A stretch of DNA of 64,000 nt from Flabesymbios commensalis (GCA_964017125.1 OZ024902.1:53188201-53252200), one strand, 5' to 3'. Shown: positions 25,836-37,318, numbered from the stretch's first letter. The notes: generated from the sequence alone by a model not told the origin. Numbers and translations are program-made.

Positions 25836-26059
25836 TCGTGTAATAAAGCATTATAACACGAAATAATAATCTTTTTAAATCGGGCAGTAAAGCATCACAA
25901 CACGAGCACGACGTTCCCTTAAATTTTTCTATTTAAATCGTGTAATAAAACGTTACAACACGAACACGATGTCTTTGCAATTTTTTATATCGTGCAATAA
26001 ATCACTACAACACTAATATTATGTTTTTCCAAGTCGTGTAATAAAACATCATATCACTG
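25836..26059. repeat. five spaced TCGTGT...AACACGA hairpin repeats
   Basis: Copies of a 26-bp unit with 6-7-bp inverted ends around AATAAA-rich loops start near 25836, 25880, 25938, 25990 and 26034. The first and third are the best matches; the fourth and fifth are diverged. Spacing is irregular (44-58 bp). Confidence 0.65.
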
Positions 26060-26418
26060 ATGTTATATTATTCATATGATAGCCTAACTACCATGCCCGT
26101 AGGCTTGAAATGGTGCGACACACTCAATTAGCCACTGTTACTGTTACTGACGGCGCCAAGCATTGCGTAACCGACCGCCAATGGTCCCGGGAGGTCCAGT
26201 TCATTTTAGATTTATATTTATTTAAAATAATCAGGGAATTACAAACACGGATATAAATATAATTCAAGCTTAAATGAGAGAAAAAACTAGCTCAAACAGC
26301 GTAAATAAAAGGGCTCTAGCCTCTGATTATCTTGCGACCATGTAGCTTTAAAAAGTGTATATGGAGCTACTGCGCGTCTGGAAACATTATATGCTCCACA
26401 GTATTCTCGCGAACATAA

Positions 26419-26655
26419 TTAAAGCGACAATCAGGCTAAAATCATCAAAAAATCAGTATTTTTATTTTGGCTTCTTAACATGAACATTATGATGTAAATA
26501 TGTCCATTGACTAGAACTGCGTATACGTTTTTTAATTTTAGTGTTGCGCATTATATACCATGCAGTTAAGCGAGATATAAAGACCAAATTCCCGTATTTC
26601 TTACTTTGGACATGCATGTCCGAAATAAGAAATGGGGAATTTCGTCTTTATATCT
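26419..26655. mobile_element. TTAA-ended palindromic MITE, copy A (partial)
   Basis: It starts TTAAAGCGACAATCAGGCT and continues with the family blocks AAAATCAT-AAAAAATC, TTCTTAACATGA, ACTAGAACTGC and GAAATGGGGAATTTCGTC. The second half of the palindrome is missing beyond the centre. It lies inside the 24532-27674 element. Confidence 0.6.
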
Positions 26656-26795
26656 GCTTCTTTGCGGCTTTTTTTCTTGCTTTGTCTTTTCTTTTCTATG
26701 TTCTCAGCAAATAAGAAATCGGGAATTTCTCTTTCATATAACTGCCTCTTTGCGGCTACTCTTTTTTGCTTTCCCTTCTCTTTTGCCATGAGATC
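26623..26795. repeat. 86-bp unit repeated twice, pyrimidine-rich
   Basis: AAATAAGAAAT-GGGAATTTC and CTTTGCGGC recur with a period of 86 bp, each followed by a T/C-rich tract. The open frame across it is composed of Phe, Leu and Ser runs and is not credible as a gene. Confidence 0.6.
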
Positions 26796-27681
26796 AAGTT
26801 TCACAGTAGTAATTCGTCAATGCTCTGCCAACTGCATGCAGCTGCCAAGCCCTCAACTGCATTTGACGTGCGTGTTATTGTACCACATTCATGTTGGAGA
26901 AACAATCTATACAGCACTACCCAGAGACGACGACGACAATGATGGAGCAACAGAAGAGCAACAGAGCAGATGGAAGGTCAACAGGGAAGAATGAAAAATT
27001 GTGTACAGACACAGCGAGATGGCGTACATACACCGTAGACAGCGTGAGGCAGCGTGACATACCGTGACATAGCGTGAGTAAGCGTGATATGTCGTCAAAC
27101 AGTGTACAGAAACCGTACATGGAGTACAGAGACCGTAGGCAGCGTGACTAAGCGTGACTAAGCGCAGCAAGTAGCTACGGATCCCCTACGCTGACCGTCT
27201 CACGGTGCAACACCAAAAATATTTTGCGCTGTGCGTAGAGTAGCGTAGGCTATTGTATAACAGTGTAGAGCAGCGTAGGGACAGCGTGTGCCAGTGTAGG
27301 GGCTCCGCCTTGGAGAGGGGTGGAGGGTGAGCCATTTCTTGTCTACGCTCCGTCGCGCACGCCCACGATACCTACGGTGTATGTACGATGTCCACGGTGT
27401 TTGTACACCATCTCACTGTTTCTCTACGCTGATTCACGGATGATTGGGCTCCCGCGGACAGCCACGCTTGGTCACGAATTTTTGAACAAGAAGTTGATTC
27501 GCGGCAGCCAACGGATGGACGCGGTTGCCGCGAAAAGTGACGCGGTGACCACCTGGAAATGTACGATCACGGACGCTTGCCGACGCTTACGTACGCTTAC
27601 GGACGCTGATTCCCGGTGCGTGGCTCTTGCTCCTTCCGCGTGTGACCGTGTCAAACCGTATCCCAGTGTGACTGGGCCTTT

Positions 27682-28014
27682 AGGGACGCACCATTTGATA
27701 TCTGGAGGGGGGCCTAGAAAAAAATAGTTTGTCGCCACAAAAGTCAGAAAAAAAAGTTTGTTGAAAATGTGGGCAGAAAAAAAAGTTTGTTGTCGAAAAT
27801 GATGAAAAATATGTTGACCAGAAAAAACACCAAATGTTAACGTACATAATAGGGAAAGCATACGACAAAAAATTTCTTCGACGAAACATAAAAAAAAAAA
27901 TTGTCGGCCGTTGATCGCCAAAAAAAAAGATTGTTTTCTCTCGGAGGTGAAAAAAAGTTTGCAAGCAACAAAAACTCTAGCCCCCCCCCCCCAGATATCT
28001 AATGGTGCGTCCCT
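27682..28014. mobile_element. 333-bp MITE with AGGGACGCACCATT ends
   Basis: Left end AGGGACGCACCATTTGATAT and right end (reversed) AGGGACGCACCATTAGATAT continue to CTGG, a 24-bp terminal inverted repeat with one mismatch. The interior is purine-rich with repeated AAAAAAGTTTGT words and a C13 tract. It sits only 7 bp after the right terminus of the 24532-27674 element. The 203-codon minus frame crossing it is not a gene. Confidence 0.7.
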
Positions 28015-28049
28015 TATAAAGAGCCAGACCAGGTAACGCTGTCTCGTAA

Positions 28050-28160
28050 CGATGGGATGCGACATAACGCGGCTTTGACCCAATGTTGCTGTAATGTTGG
28101 CCCAGTTTTATCAAAGTTTGACCAGTGTTGAAACAACAATTGCCAACGCATCGTGTTTGA
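28050..28160. mobile_element. partial GGCCCAACATT-family MITE
   Basis: GACCCAATGTTGCTGTAATG, TTGGCCCAG and GACCAGTGTTGAAACAACA match the arms of the small palindromic family seen whole at 37576-37684. The outer CCCAGC ends are eroded. Confidence 0.45.
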
Positions 28161-28169
28161 TGCGTGATC

Positions 28170-29855
28170 ACACGACTACCAGCCGTGAATACAACGTCTC
28201 TGCGTGGGCATCGACATATTAGCGTTGGGGGGGGGGGGGGGGCATCATTCTCTCTCGCCGTTAATTATCCAGCCGTTCGGCGGTGCATGTGACATTTATA
28301 CTGTCTCTGATAATTACGAAAGACTGTCCAGATTTTAAAATCCCTCGAAATAAATTTTTTTAAGTGACAGTACCTTATCTTAGGAACTGTAAATTAAAAT
28401 CACAACTCAGGGGTGCCGACTCATGAAGGTGTTAATTGCTCCACCTGTCGCAGATGTTTTGTAGGTCAGAACTCTGAAATTCAGAAGTGCTGACAGCCGG
28501 AGTCGAACCTTAAACTGTTAAACATGTCAATTGCAACTACGCTTAGGAACTGCAATTGGCAACCACTACTCAGAAGTGCTGACAGAAGTCGCACCTGTTG
28601 ATTTTGTGAACAGCAATTAACCATCTAATTTTAGTCACATCTCTCTGTGTGGAATTCTGGATTGCTCTGTCTTTATTTATTTCAATTATATCTTGTATTC
28701 ACTTTAATGGCGGCTGGATAATTCACGGCGGACCGGCCAGGGATTCTTTTCTACATAGGGCAAAACTTGACGGCCGCCCAACCAAACTGGATTCTACATG
28801 ACCAGCAAAAGAGCCAGTTCGTATAAAGAAACCTCTAGTATCCAATTCGATTACGAAAGAAAACATTGGTGGATAACTCTGAACCTCAATAGTTTCTGAT
28901 GGCAGTTAATATACTAGTATTATCAGATGTAGTTATAATTCGGGCGTTCTCGTCCCGAAATATCCGCAATATTCAATGTAGGCCTAATTGTTGAACTATA
29001 CAATATATGGTATGATCTATCCCAATAACTATAATAAACAAAATTACAACCGTATGCTTTTATGCGTTTCGATTACCATGATTACAGTTGACTAATAAAA
29101 ATCTTGTAAGTAGCCTACTATTAATTAGCAAAAGTTCATCAGTTCTTAATGTTTTTATGACGTTTTTGGTTAGTAGCGAAATGAAAACTAAATCATGAGC
29201 TGGTTCAAGTAAAATATTTCTCTTTAAAGATGCAATTATATCAAGGCCTATCTATTATCACCAATATTTTGACATTTCATCTTACTGCCAACACTGATAA
29301 AGCAATCGTGAAATTGACATTATCCAGACAAATTTTAATGCATATATAGAGGACGCCTAGATATGCATGTTAAAGCAGGTGTGTTGTTTCGCGTCACTGA
29401 TTCAAAATATCTAAACTATAAAATAAATAACTAAACTCAAAACTAAGACCACGCTGCGCACAATTACGTTCTCTGATTGTCCGAGGTGGTGGTCCTTAAA
29501 ACGATTTCGTTCATTTTATCCGAATATGCAAGTAAAGTAAATCATTTAATTTTCAGGCAAATAATTATTAGGAAATTTTAATATCCCATGTTAAAGAGTT
29601 GTGCCTGTTTTCGTTATGTACGCTATCCAGTTCAGACTGCCGTTCTAGAAATATTTCAAGTCAATTTTAGTGAAATTGATGAAATAGATCAATAGGTAGA
29701 TGTTAACCATGAAAAATAGATCACTCATTATCCGGCTATATAATTAAGAGGCAGGGTTCTTGTTTAAATCTTAGAAGGTCAATTTCGGACACTTCCTGAT
29801 ATTCAAGATACACAAAAAAACTTAAACAAAGCGAGAACAGGCCTACAGCTTCAAT
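28170..29855. other. no recognisable gene
   Basis: AT-rich DNA with a G16-type homopolymer tract near 28227-28242 and two loosely similar segments at 28410-28500 and 28555-28620 (AACTCAGGGGTGC / ACTCAGAAGTGCTGACAG). No domain-bearing frame was found. Confidence 0.45.
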
Positions 29856-29860
29856 TTTCA

Positions 29861-29988
29861 CTAAACCCTTTCCGCTTCATTTTTATAACGTATGTTATGG
29901 GTTTACAGCCACAATAAATATTTTAATTCCTTTAGTGTGGGCCGGGACGGTAACGCATAAAGATGGTCCCCGCGCTGAAAGGGTTAAA
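29861..29988. mobile_element. short TTAACCCTT...GGGTTAA MITE, diverged
   Basis: Bounded by TAAACCCTTTCCGC on the left and CGCGCTGAAAGGGTTAA on the right. The same ends, with an internal GCGCGGGG-type block, occur in the element at 60761-61018. Confidence 0.5.
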
Positions 29989-30043
29989 ATAAATCAAATG
30001 TGTCAATCGATTCGGACGGTATTTTGGACAGCTGAATTTGGCG

Positions 30044-30243
30044 NNNNNNNNNNNNNNNNNNNNNNNNNNNNNNNNNNNNNNNNNNNNNNNNNNNNNNNNN
30101 NNNNNNNNNNNNNNNNNNNNNNNNNNNNNNNNNNNNNNNNNNNNNNNNNNNNNNNNNNNNNNNNNNNNNNNNNNNNNNNNNNNNNNNNNNNNNNNNNNNN
30201 NNNNNNNNNNNNNNNNNNNNNNNNNNNNNNNNNNNNNNNNNNN
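30044..30243. other. assembly gap (200 N)
   Basis: Exactly 200 undetermined bases; the round number suggests a placeholder rather than a measured gap. Frames spanning it are meaningless. Confidence 0.99.
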
Positions 30244-30288
30244 CCTCTCTGATCAGCAATGTACGAAATTAGCTTAGCATATTGTTGT

Positions 30289-30639
30289 CAAAGCGACACA
30301 ATCAGGCTAAAATCATAAAAAAGCTAATAAGTCCATAATATGTGAACAAGTCGATGGACTGAATTTGCGGAACTCTTTTAAATTATATTATTTTTGTATG
30401 ATTGCTGTGGTAATGTAGCAAGTTTGGCGAAAACCCCGTTTCTTAGTTATTTCTGTATTTCTTATTCTGGCCATGCATGGCTGGAATTAAATTTCATCCT
30501 TATTTCTCGCTTAACTCGTAAATGCCAGCACAAAATTTTGAAATTACGCAATTTTAGTCTGTAGATATTTTGACGTGTCATGTACATATCAAGGAGCCGA
30601 AATAAAAATGGTGATTTTGGCTTGATTGTGTCGCCTTAA
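30289..30639. mobile_element. TTAA-ended palindromic MITE, copy B
   Basis: The left arm begins AAAGCGACACAATCAGGCTAA. The right arm ends GCTTGATTGTGTCGCCTTAA, its reverse complement apart from small differences. Between them lie family words (CATGCATGGCTGGAATTAAA, GCCAGCACAAAATTTTGAAA). The copy is whole but diverged. Confidence 0.7.
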
Positions 30640-30963
30640 TCCCAAATATGCTGGTAGTTATAAACTTAAATTGTAATGTGCATCAGGAAATAGAGTAAAC
30701 GTACCATGAGCTAGTGACATCTGGTGTCTAGATAAAAACTGAATTGAATAATTGTCTTGTTATATTGTTGAATATATTTTATTTTACTTAGAATCAATAT
30801 TGGAGAAACAGCACAGATAATTAAATATCATATATCACTCGTCAGTCACCGTGTTCATAATAAAAAAATGTTTTTATAATGTGATTTATTTTTGTTTTTT
30901 ATTTGTTCACCGATGCTAACACGAAATTGGTCATTTAAAATACGTTTCATAACTAATAGTCCA

Positions 30964-31171
30964 TTAAAGGGACGTCGCAGCCTAAAATAATAAAAAAATC
31001 GGTGATTTTATTTTTGCTTCTTAATATGACCATATGATGTAAACATGTCCATAGACTAGAACTGCATTTTTTTTTTAATTTTTGTGCTGCGCATTAATCA
31101 GTTAGGCTTGATATAGAGACGAAATCCCCTTATTTCTTATTTTTGATAATGGTTGTCCAAAATAAGAAATC
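30964..31171. mobile_element. TTAA-ended palindromic MITE, copy C (half)
   Basis: It opens TTAAAGGGACGTCGCAGCCT and follows copy D closely (AAAAAAATCGGTGATTTTAT, AATATGACCATATGATGTAA, ACTAGAACTGCA). It stops after the centre (CCAAAATAAGAAAT), where other sequence begins. The partner arm is absent. Confidence 0.65.
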
Positions 31172-31719
31172 TACCCCGTCCTACCTGTCGTCACACAGAC
31201 CTTACTACTTTCCATTACGTCTTTACTGCGTTCTTATTAACTAGTTTATAAAGTTTGTGATACATTCCTACTCTGATCTAAAAAGTTCTTACTCAGTTTG
31301 TATTCAGATCTACTCGTCTCTACGACATTGTGAGTACTTCCTTTCCGTTTGGAGCCAGATCCACTCTTTTCTACTACATTTCAGCTACATCTGCCCGTTT
31401 TCAGTCGGACCAGTGAAGTTTTCGGTTTAAATAGTGATCCTCATTTGAAAATCCAATTTCTTGCCTTTAAATATGTTATATTTTAGCATGGATCAAATGC
31501 AAGTTTTGTGAATACTAAATATGATGAATATTAGTTTTATATAAATCATGGTGGAGGCAAAGTAACAATACAAAGAGATCGGAGAACAACGTGAATAAAA
31601 AGAACATCGAAGAGCTGAGAAGAATGAGGAGAATGCACTTACTTCAACTTTGCTGTCTCGTAGTAACAGAAATTTTCAGAACGGGCAGGAACGTTCTTCG
31701 AACTAGTTCAGTGTGACTG
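31172..31719. mobile_element. possible right part of a CAGTCACACTG-type element
   Basis: It ends CAGTGTGACTG (31709-31719), matching the terminus of the 24532-27674 element. The preceding ~500 bp holds short imperfect repeats of the TCTACGACATT / TCTACTACATT kind. No left terminus is clear. Confidence 0.3.
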
Positions 31720-31787
31720 GGCCATAAGCCTATTACTAACGATCGATGTGTAAATGACATGATATATGGGAATTTTTCATCGTTTGA

Positions 31788-31979
31788 GAGTGAATCAAAT
31801 TCAGAGTTGTGTAAAAGTGGATTTCGTCATCAATATATTATAGTTCAACGTGTATCTTTGACATAATCGTTGTTCTAGTGGAGAGTGAATCAAATTCAGA
31901 GTTGTGTAAAAGTGGATTTCGTCATCAATATATTATAGTTCAACGTGTATCTTTGACATAATCGTTGTTCTAGTGGTAT
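31788..31979. repeat. 95-bp direct tandem duplication
   Basis: A 95-bp segment beginning GAGAGTGAATCAAATTCAGA is present twice in tandem without visible differences over nearly the whole length. It overlaps the end of the LINE relic next to it. Confidence 0.9.
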
Positions 31980-32240
31980 TTTCTGCTGCTTGACATGCCT
32001 TCCTCGTTCTCTTTCTAGGCTATTTGAACACATTTTTAATATTGATAGCGTCTTTATCCATATTGTGTCAGGAATGTAAAACAAATAATCTTCTAATGAG
32101 TGATCGGGCTTAAACTGTATGTACATACGCAATTTTATGGAATTTCGTGCATTTCGTGACCAATCAACTTTAAATGTATTAATCAAGCACGATTTAACTT
32201 GAGCTATGAGACGATCGGCATTTTCTACCGTGTGATTTAT
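31955..32240 (-). pseudogene. C-terminal relic of a LINE reverse-transcriptase protein
   Basis: The minus frame reads ENADRLIAQVKSCLINTFK, then KLRMYIQFKPDHSLEDYLF, and ends SLERERGRHVKQQ-KIPLEQRLCQ. This matches the tail typical of many invertebrate non-LTR polyproteins, 'KLRtY..FK..f..E.Y', 'H.LeIErGR' and 'P.eeRlC..C'. Here the frame departs from the family after RLCQ, at the 95-bp duplication. The upstream RT core is not present in the window. The motif match is from memory; a captured host gene with the same ending is the alternative. Confidence 0.45.
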
Positions 32241-32244
32241 CTAA

Positions 32245-32780
32245 ACGTCATCCGTGAATAGCTAATTATCATGATTATCTTTAAGGAAAATTATTAATAT
32301 TAGCAGTTTTTATTATTAATTACGTACATTTTTATCTGGAACGACCACACATGTATTAATATTAGATAATATTTATTGTACACTCCTGAATTCAGGTTTA
32401 TTTTAAAATGTCATCATGCTGTTTTAATACGTACATATTAACAGATTAATACACATTTTTTAATTTTATATACACTCTATTTATAACACATTTTATATAT
32501 CCTATTGTCTTTTTGCTACTATTTAGAGTAATAGTATTTATTATATCTTTGGTTTTGGGGCGGGAGACAGATAGCTATCATGTAGACCTATAGTTCTTTT
32601 AATTAATTGAAAGCATTTTATACTTATGCATATATTCACACTATTTTCTATTTGATCATATTGCGCACTGTATAATATAATGTATTGTTCATATTATTGA
32701 CAGGCTTTCTTTCGATATTAAATACCTATCTATCTATAATAATGAATAGCAGTACATACATGCAGAATTAAAATACATAG
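32245..32780. other. AT-rich DNA, nothing recognised
   Basis: Low-complexity A/T-rich sequence without domain-bearing frames or clear repeats. Confidence 0.5.
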
Positions 32781-32784
32781 TGTA

Positions 32785-33017
32785 TTAACCCTTACAACAC
32801 TGAAATATGTTTGTGTAAAGCATGGAAACCAAAGGGTTTTTCCAATTTGGAATCATTATAAATGTCGTAGCTAGTTCTTCCTGTTTCATTTGAATACCTA
32901 TTTTATCGTTCTACGGCCATTAGAAATATTTTAGTTCTTTTAGTGCAGGGAACGACTTTATACGGTACGTCAGATTCTGACATATAAAGACTGTCTCCGC
33001 ACTGCTAAAATGGCTAA
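32785..33017. mobile_element. TTAACCCTT MITE, diverged full-length copy
   Basis: It starts TTAACCCTTACAACACTGAA and ends GCACTGCTAAAATGGCTAAC. The middle TCTACGGCCATTAGAAATAT is shared with 60761-61018 (TCTACGGCCATTATAAAAAG), as is the block TTCATTTGAATA. Confidence 0.55.
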
Positions 33018-33019
33018 CA

Positions 33020-34165
33020 TAAACTTATCAAAATCATCATGTTCACCCATATACGAGACATGTGCGAAACAGACAGCATATGGGAAAACTAGGCTACTTG
33101 TCGATTTATAAAATAATGACGACTGCACATACATGTGCTGAATTAAGCCCTCAAGTAAAAGGTTATAGATAGATTACCTAAATTGACCCAAATAATGCAA
33201 ACAATTATTGTGGGTGGGCCACGTATGCCCCTCACGCACACACTATCTTCAGATCCAGCATTTAAAACTAAATTTCTGTTATGAAAGGTTTTACAAAATA
33301 TATAAATTATATAATGAGTTAATGTCAGCTGCTATACGTATGATTGAATTGCATAGTTTGCAGTGTAAAAGAAATATAAAAAATACCCTCCATAGGCTTA
33401 TGCTCACATCTCAAGAAAGCATTGCCGTCATTTATGTTTTTCTAAGCTAAAAAGATTTATTTGGAATAACATTGTTTCAATTCTGGTTCAATGTATCAGT
33501 TTTTAGCCAGGCTTAAAACAAACAACTTTGATATGATTGATGTAGTTTGTTTTATAAAAAAATGTCTACTTTTTTATTGATTATTGGATTTTTTTTATTG
33601 ATTATTGGACAAACGACAACTTGTTCACTGGCCTTCACTGAGTAATTAGCACTGAACAGATACCTGAAAACTCACCGAGTGCCACCTGGAGACTATTATG
33701 TACTCTCACACCTACAGCAGACCACAACGTGGTGTAACATATGTAGTGAAAATGTGGTATAAAATGTACATATGCATATGTATATTTTATAGCTTGTGTA
33801 AACTGGTGACAGTTTTCGGTGGATTTTTGAAGGAAATCACCGTGAGCTGGTGACATCTGGTGATTAGAAAAGTGTTCTCATATCGTCATAATTACCGTGA
33901 ACTAGTGACATCTGGTGAATATAGAAGTACATCGAAAATATAGTATTGTTTTAGAACAGTCAGGCCAGCGAATATCGAGGTCCCACAAAATTCATTTAGT
34001 TCCTTTTTTTTAGTAAATTTGACTTCCAGCAAAAGGTAGGCTATCTATTAGTCAGGGGTAAAAGTCTACCAACGTCTGAACAAGGGGGTAGAAAAGTCCA
34101 AGATGGCTATCAGATTTAATTGAAAAAAAAACTATTACGACTTCTTAGTATTGAATTAATGAATT
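33020..34165. other. no recognisable gene
   Basis: Frames at 33208-33450 and 33635-33856 have no recognisable domains. A CCGTGAGCTGGTGACATCTG word occurs near 33840 and in a near copy at 33896-33918, and again near 30703, as an unclassified short dispersed repeat. Confidence 0.4.
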
Positions 34166-34331
34166 AATATATGTTTAGGCCACCTTTTGTGTACATATAG
34201 GCTAAGCTGGGCCAAAAGACCCTCTTGAGGATGGTGAGATGAATGAGATGACACTGCCCTCCAGACAGATAATTCGAAATTTGAACTCTGGTGGTCTGAG
34301 GCCGAGATCTCTACTAGTGCAAGAGCATTAG
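34166..34331 (-). mobile_element. SINE fragment (3' monomer and tail)
   Basis: On the minus strand it matches the second tRNA-like monomer and tail of the dimeric SINE at 40998-41307: GAGGCC-CAGACCACCAGAG, TTTCGAATTATC, CCATCCTCA, GCCCAGCTTAGCCTATATGT and GGTGGCCTAAA. The tRNA head is missing where the fold-back element begins. Confidence 0.55.
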
Positions 34332-37318
34332 GGTTGAACCTGGAATAAAATTGCAGAAAGCTGATTTTTTCAGGAATGATACCTGGACATCTCCCCAGAC
34401 GAATGCCAAAGAGTCCCCCAAAATCCCTTTCGGGCATTTTTTTAATTCAAGATGGCCGCCGCCATTTTCGAAAAAAAACAGGAGTTTTCCCTATTTCCTC
34501 ACTTTGGCAGTTAGAAAAAATATTTAGGTGTCTCTTCTTATGTTTTAAGGCACAAAAAGTTCATCCAGATGATCAGAAATGATATCAGTAGGGCCTACTT
34601 TTCTCACTACTAAAAATCCAAGATGGCCGCCATATTGTTCTGAGTATGTTAAGCGATCTCTTAAAAAAACGAAAATATAAAGTAACTATCTCGTTGTTCA
34701 ACCTAAAATGTATTTTTTAGCCAAGCCCATGGCATCGATCACTTTTTTAGATCACCAATATTTTATTATATTGAATTTATCAACAGAAATCCCACATAGT
34801 AGTTAATTATATGTAACACCATGTGACGCCATTGTTTTAAAGAAAACCATGTGTATACCCCAATTCCTCACTTTTGCAGTTAAAACAATGATTTTGGTGG
34901 CTTTACCTAATGTTTTAAAGTACAAGGAGGCTATCCAGATGATCAGAAATATTGTCAGTACTTTTCTTAATACCACAAATCCAAGATGGCCGCCATATTA
35001 TTTTGTTGAGCGATCTCTTAGAAAAACGAAAATATGCGATAACTATCTCGTTGTTGAAACTAAAATGTATTTTTCAGCCGAACCCATAGAGTTTAGAACT
35101 TATTTAGATATTTTTAGATATTTTTAACCAATATTTTATTATATTGAGTTTATCGACATAAATCCCACATGGTAGTTAATTCTACCATGGCGGGTGATGC
35201 TTTTGTGAGTGTTTTCGAACTGCTTTTCCACTAGAACAATAGATCGAGATTTGTCAAGTTAACAAATTTATCTCTGGTGAATAATTAATTAGAAACAGTA
35301 ACAAGTCTAATTCAATAGGTACTGGTATTTTTGAATAATTTCAGGCAGGGATTGCGTCAACAAAACCTGCTTCAAATAAATGAAACGGTTAATGTCAACA
35401 TATCAGATGTAGGGCTGTGTGTATTCATTTTATTATAATATCGTGACAATACACTATACGATCCTATCACTTTAATACCATAACGCGATGGTTAACCACC
35501 ATATCCTGCCTTTATAAAGCTGTATTCAGACATCATTTTACTATATTAAAGAGCAATATTTGGACATTATAATACCATATCATCACGTTAATGTGCCATG
35601 TCCTCATAATATCATATCCTGATATTATCCTGACATAAAAAGATCATATCCTGACGATAAACTGTCACATCAAATAATTTAATGTCATATTCTGATATTC
35701 TGATCTAAAATCATCTCGTTACAATACCATGCAATGCCATAACTTTATTACGAAATATATATATCCTAATATTAAAAATGTAATTAAAGTAAAATCTTAA
35801 TATTCAAATGCCTATTCCATGATATTAAACATAATGACAATCGCAGATCATGGACAAAAGTAAGTATTTGAAAGAGCATTGTTACTGGACGATTATCGAA
35901 GATGTCATGTACATGTAACGTGTAAGGCGCAAGTCCTTATTATATAATCTAATTGATTTTTGCTAGAAAGCCTCCCTTCAACGTCACCTACTGCCCCAGC
36001 CAACACGGAGCATTAATCCAATTCTGTTTAATTTTTGGGCTATCGTCGAAGACGGTCAGCCAATATTGAAACAGCATTTGATGAATGTCTCGTGTTGTCT
36101 GGGATAACCTCCGTTATGATACAGAGCATATTATGCTGTACAGGAGGGTGTGGAAGCTACAGACGGAATTTATCTCATGGTCGTTTGTCACCAACTCAAA
36201 CTGCTCCAGAAAGAGTTTCGGGGCACACAACTAAAACCAAAATCGAAAAACATTTAATATACTATGTAAAAGACCTACATTGAAATTTGTCGCTGGGTTT
36301 GAAACGGGAATTTCTTACGCTATCTCAAGCTTCAAATGAATGAAAAATGCACTTATCTGTAAAAATTAGCCCTGTTAGAATTTTAATCAATGATTTCTGA
36401 TACATGATATTTTTTTGTCAATTTGAAAAATCTATATCTATATTTCCATATGAAGAAGCAGTTGGACATCGCTTAATCGCGGCACCTGCGCTAAAAGAGT
36501 TAACCGATATGGCAGCCATGCTGGACATTGTGCTGATAAGCACCTTATATTTAAAAAAGTGGTGATGGAAATATATTCTAGATTCCATGGCTCTGAAAAA
36601 AGTTTCAATAATATGATGATTATGGCATGTAAGTGATTTTCTGAAGTGGGGGGGACGCTTGACATCATTGTCGCCATCTTGGATTTGTGGTGATAGGAAA
36701 AAGAATATTATCATTTATGTTCTTGTTTATGAGCTCTTTGTGCCTTAAAACATGTGTAGAGGCACCAAAAGCATTATTACCTGCAAAAGTGAGAAATTGG
36801 GGTATACCCCTGTTTTTCCGAAAAATGGCGTTACATAGAATTAACTAATATGTGGGATTTATGTTGATAAATTCAATATAATAAAATATTGGTGATCTAA
36901 ATAAGTGCGAGATTCCATGGGTTTGGCTAAAAAATACATTTGAGGTTCAACAACGAGATAGATACCTCATATTTTCGTTTTTTAAAAAGATCGCCTAACA
37001 TACGCAGAACAATATGGCGGCCATCTTAGATTTTTGGTATTGAGAAAAGTACTGATATCATTTCTGATCATCTGGATGTACTCTTTGTGCCTTGAAACAT
37101 AAGTAGAGACACCTAAATATTTAAAAATTAAATAAACTGCAAAAATGAGGAATTAGGGTATACCCCTGTTTTGTCGAAAATGGCGTTATATGGTGGCGGC
37201 CATCTTCTTGAATTAAAAAAATGCACGATTTTGGAGACTCTTCGGCATTCGTCTGGGGAGATGTCCAGGTATATTTCTGAAAAAAATCAGATTTCTTCAA
37301 TTTTATTTCAGGTCCACC
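34332..37318. mobile_element. 3.0-kb fold-back element with ~0.85-kb inverted arms
   Basis: The left arm (about 34332-35215) and right arm (about 36490-37318) are inverted copies: CATCTCCCCAGACGAATGCC near the left end is mirrored by GGCATTCGTCTGGGGAGATG near 37243. Within each arm a ~370-bp unit is itself repeated; marker words are AAGATGGCCGCCATATT, ACTATCTCGTTGTT and AATATTTTATTATATTGA. The interior (35216-36490) is AT-rich, with degenerate CATATCCTGATATTAT-like words and one 109-bp MITE. No transposase is recognisable. Confidence 0.75.
35995..36103. mobile_element. 109-bp CCCAGCCAACACG palindromic MITE
   Basis: Ends CCCAGCCAACACG and CGTGTTGTCTGGG are inverted copies with small differences. 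The centre TCGTCGAAGACGGTC is itself near-palindromic. It is nested in the fold-back element's interior. Confidence 0.7.

Larger units (their letters stand above)
24532..27674. mobile_element. 3.1-kb DNA-transposon-like element with CAGTCACACTGGGA ends
   Basis: The left end CAGTCACACTGGGA (24532-24545) is matched in inverted orientation by TCCCAGTGTGACTG (27661-27674); the match continues patchily for about eight more bases. Just inside both ends lie GC-rich arrays of ~10-bp degenerate repeats (about 24640-25000 and 26995-27180, with weaker ones to 27640). The centre is AT-rich and contains hairpin repeats and a TTAA-ended MITE fragment. No transposase frame is recognisable and no target duplication is obvious. 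It may be a non-autonomous element or a mosaic of nested insertions. Confidence 0.55.

Noticed and set aside
27472-28083. 203-codon minus-strand frame, the longest in the window
   Set aside because: It crosses a transposon end, a MITE and homopolymers; its product is Phe-rich low complexity with no domain.
29935-30277. Frames across the run of N
   Set aside because: They are made of undetermined bases.
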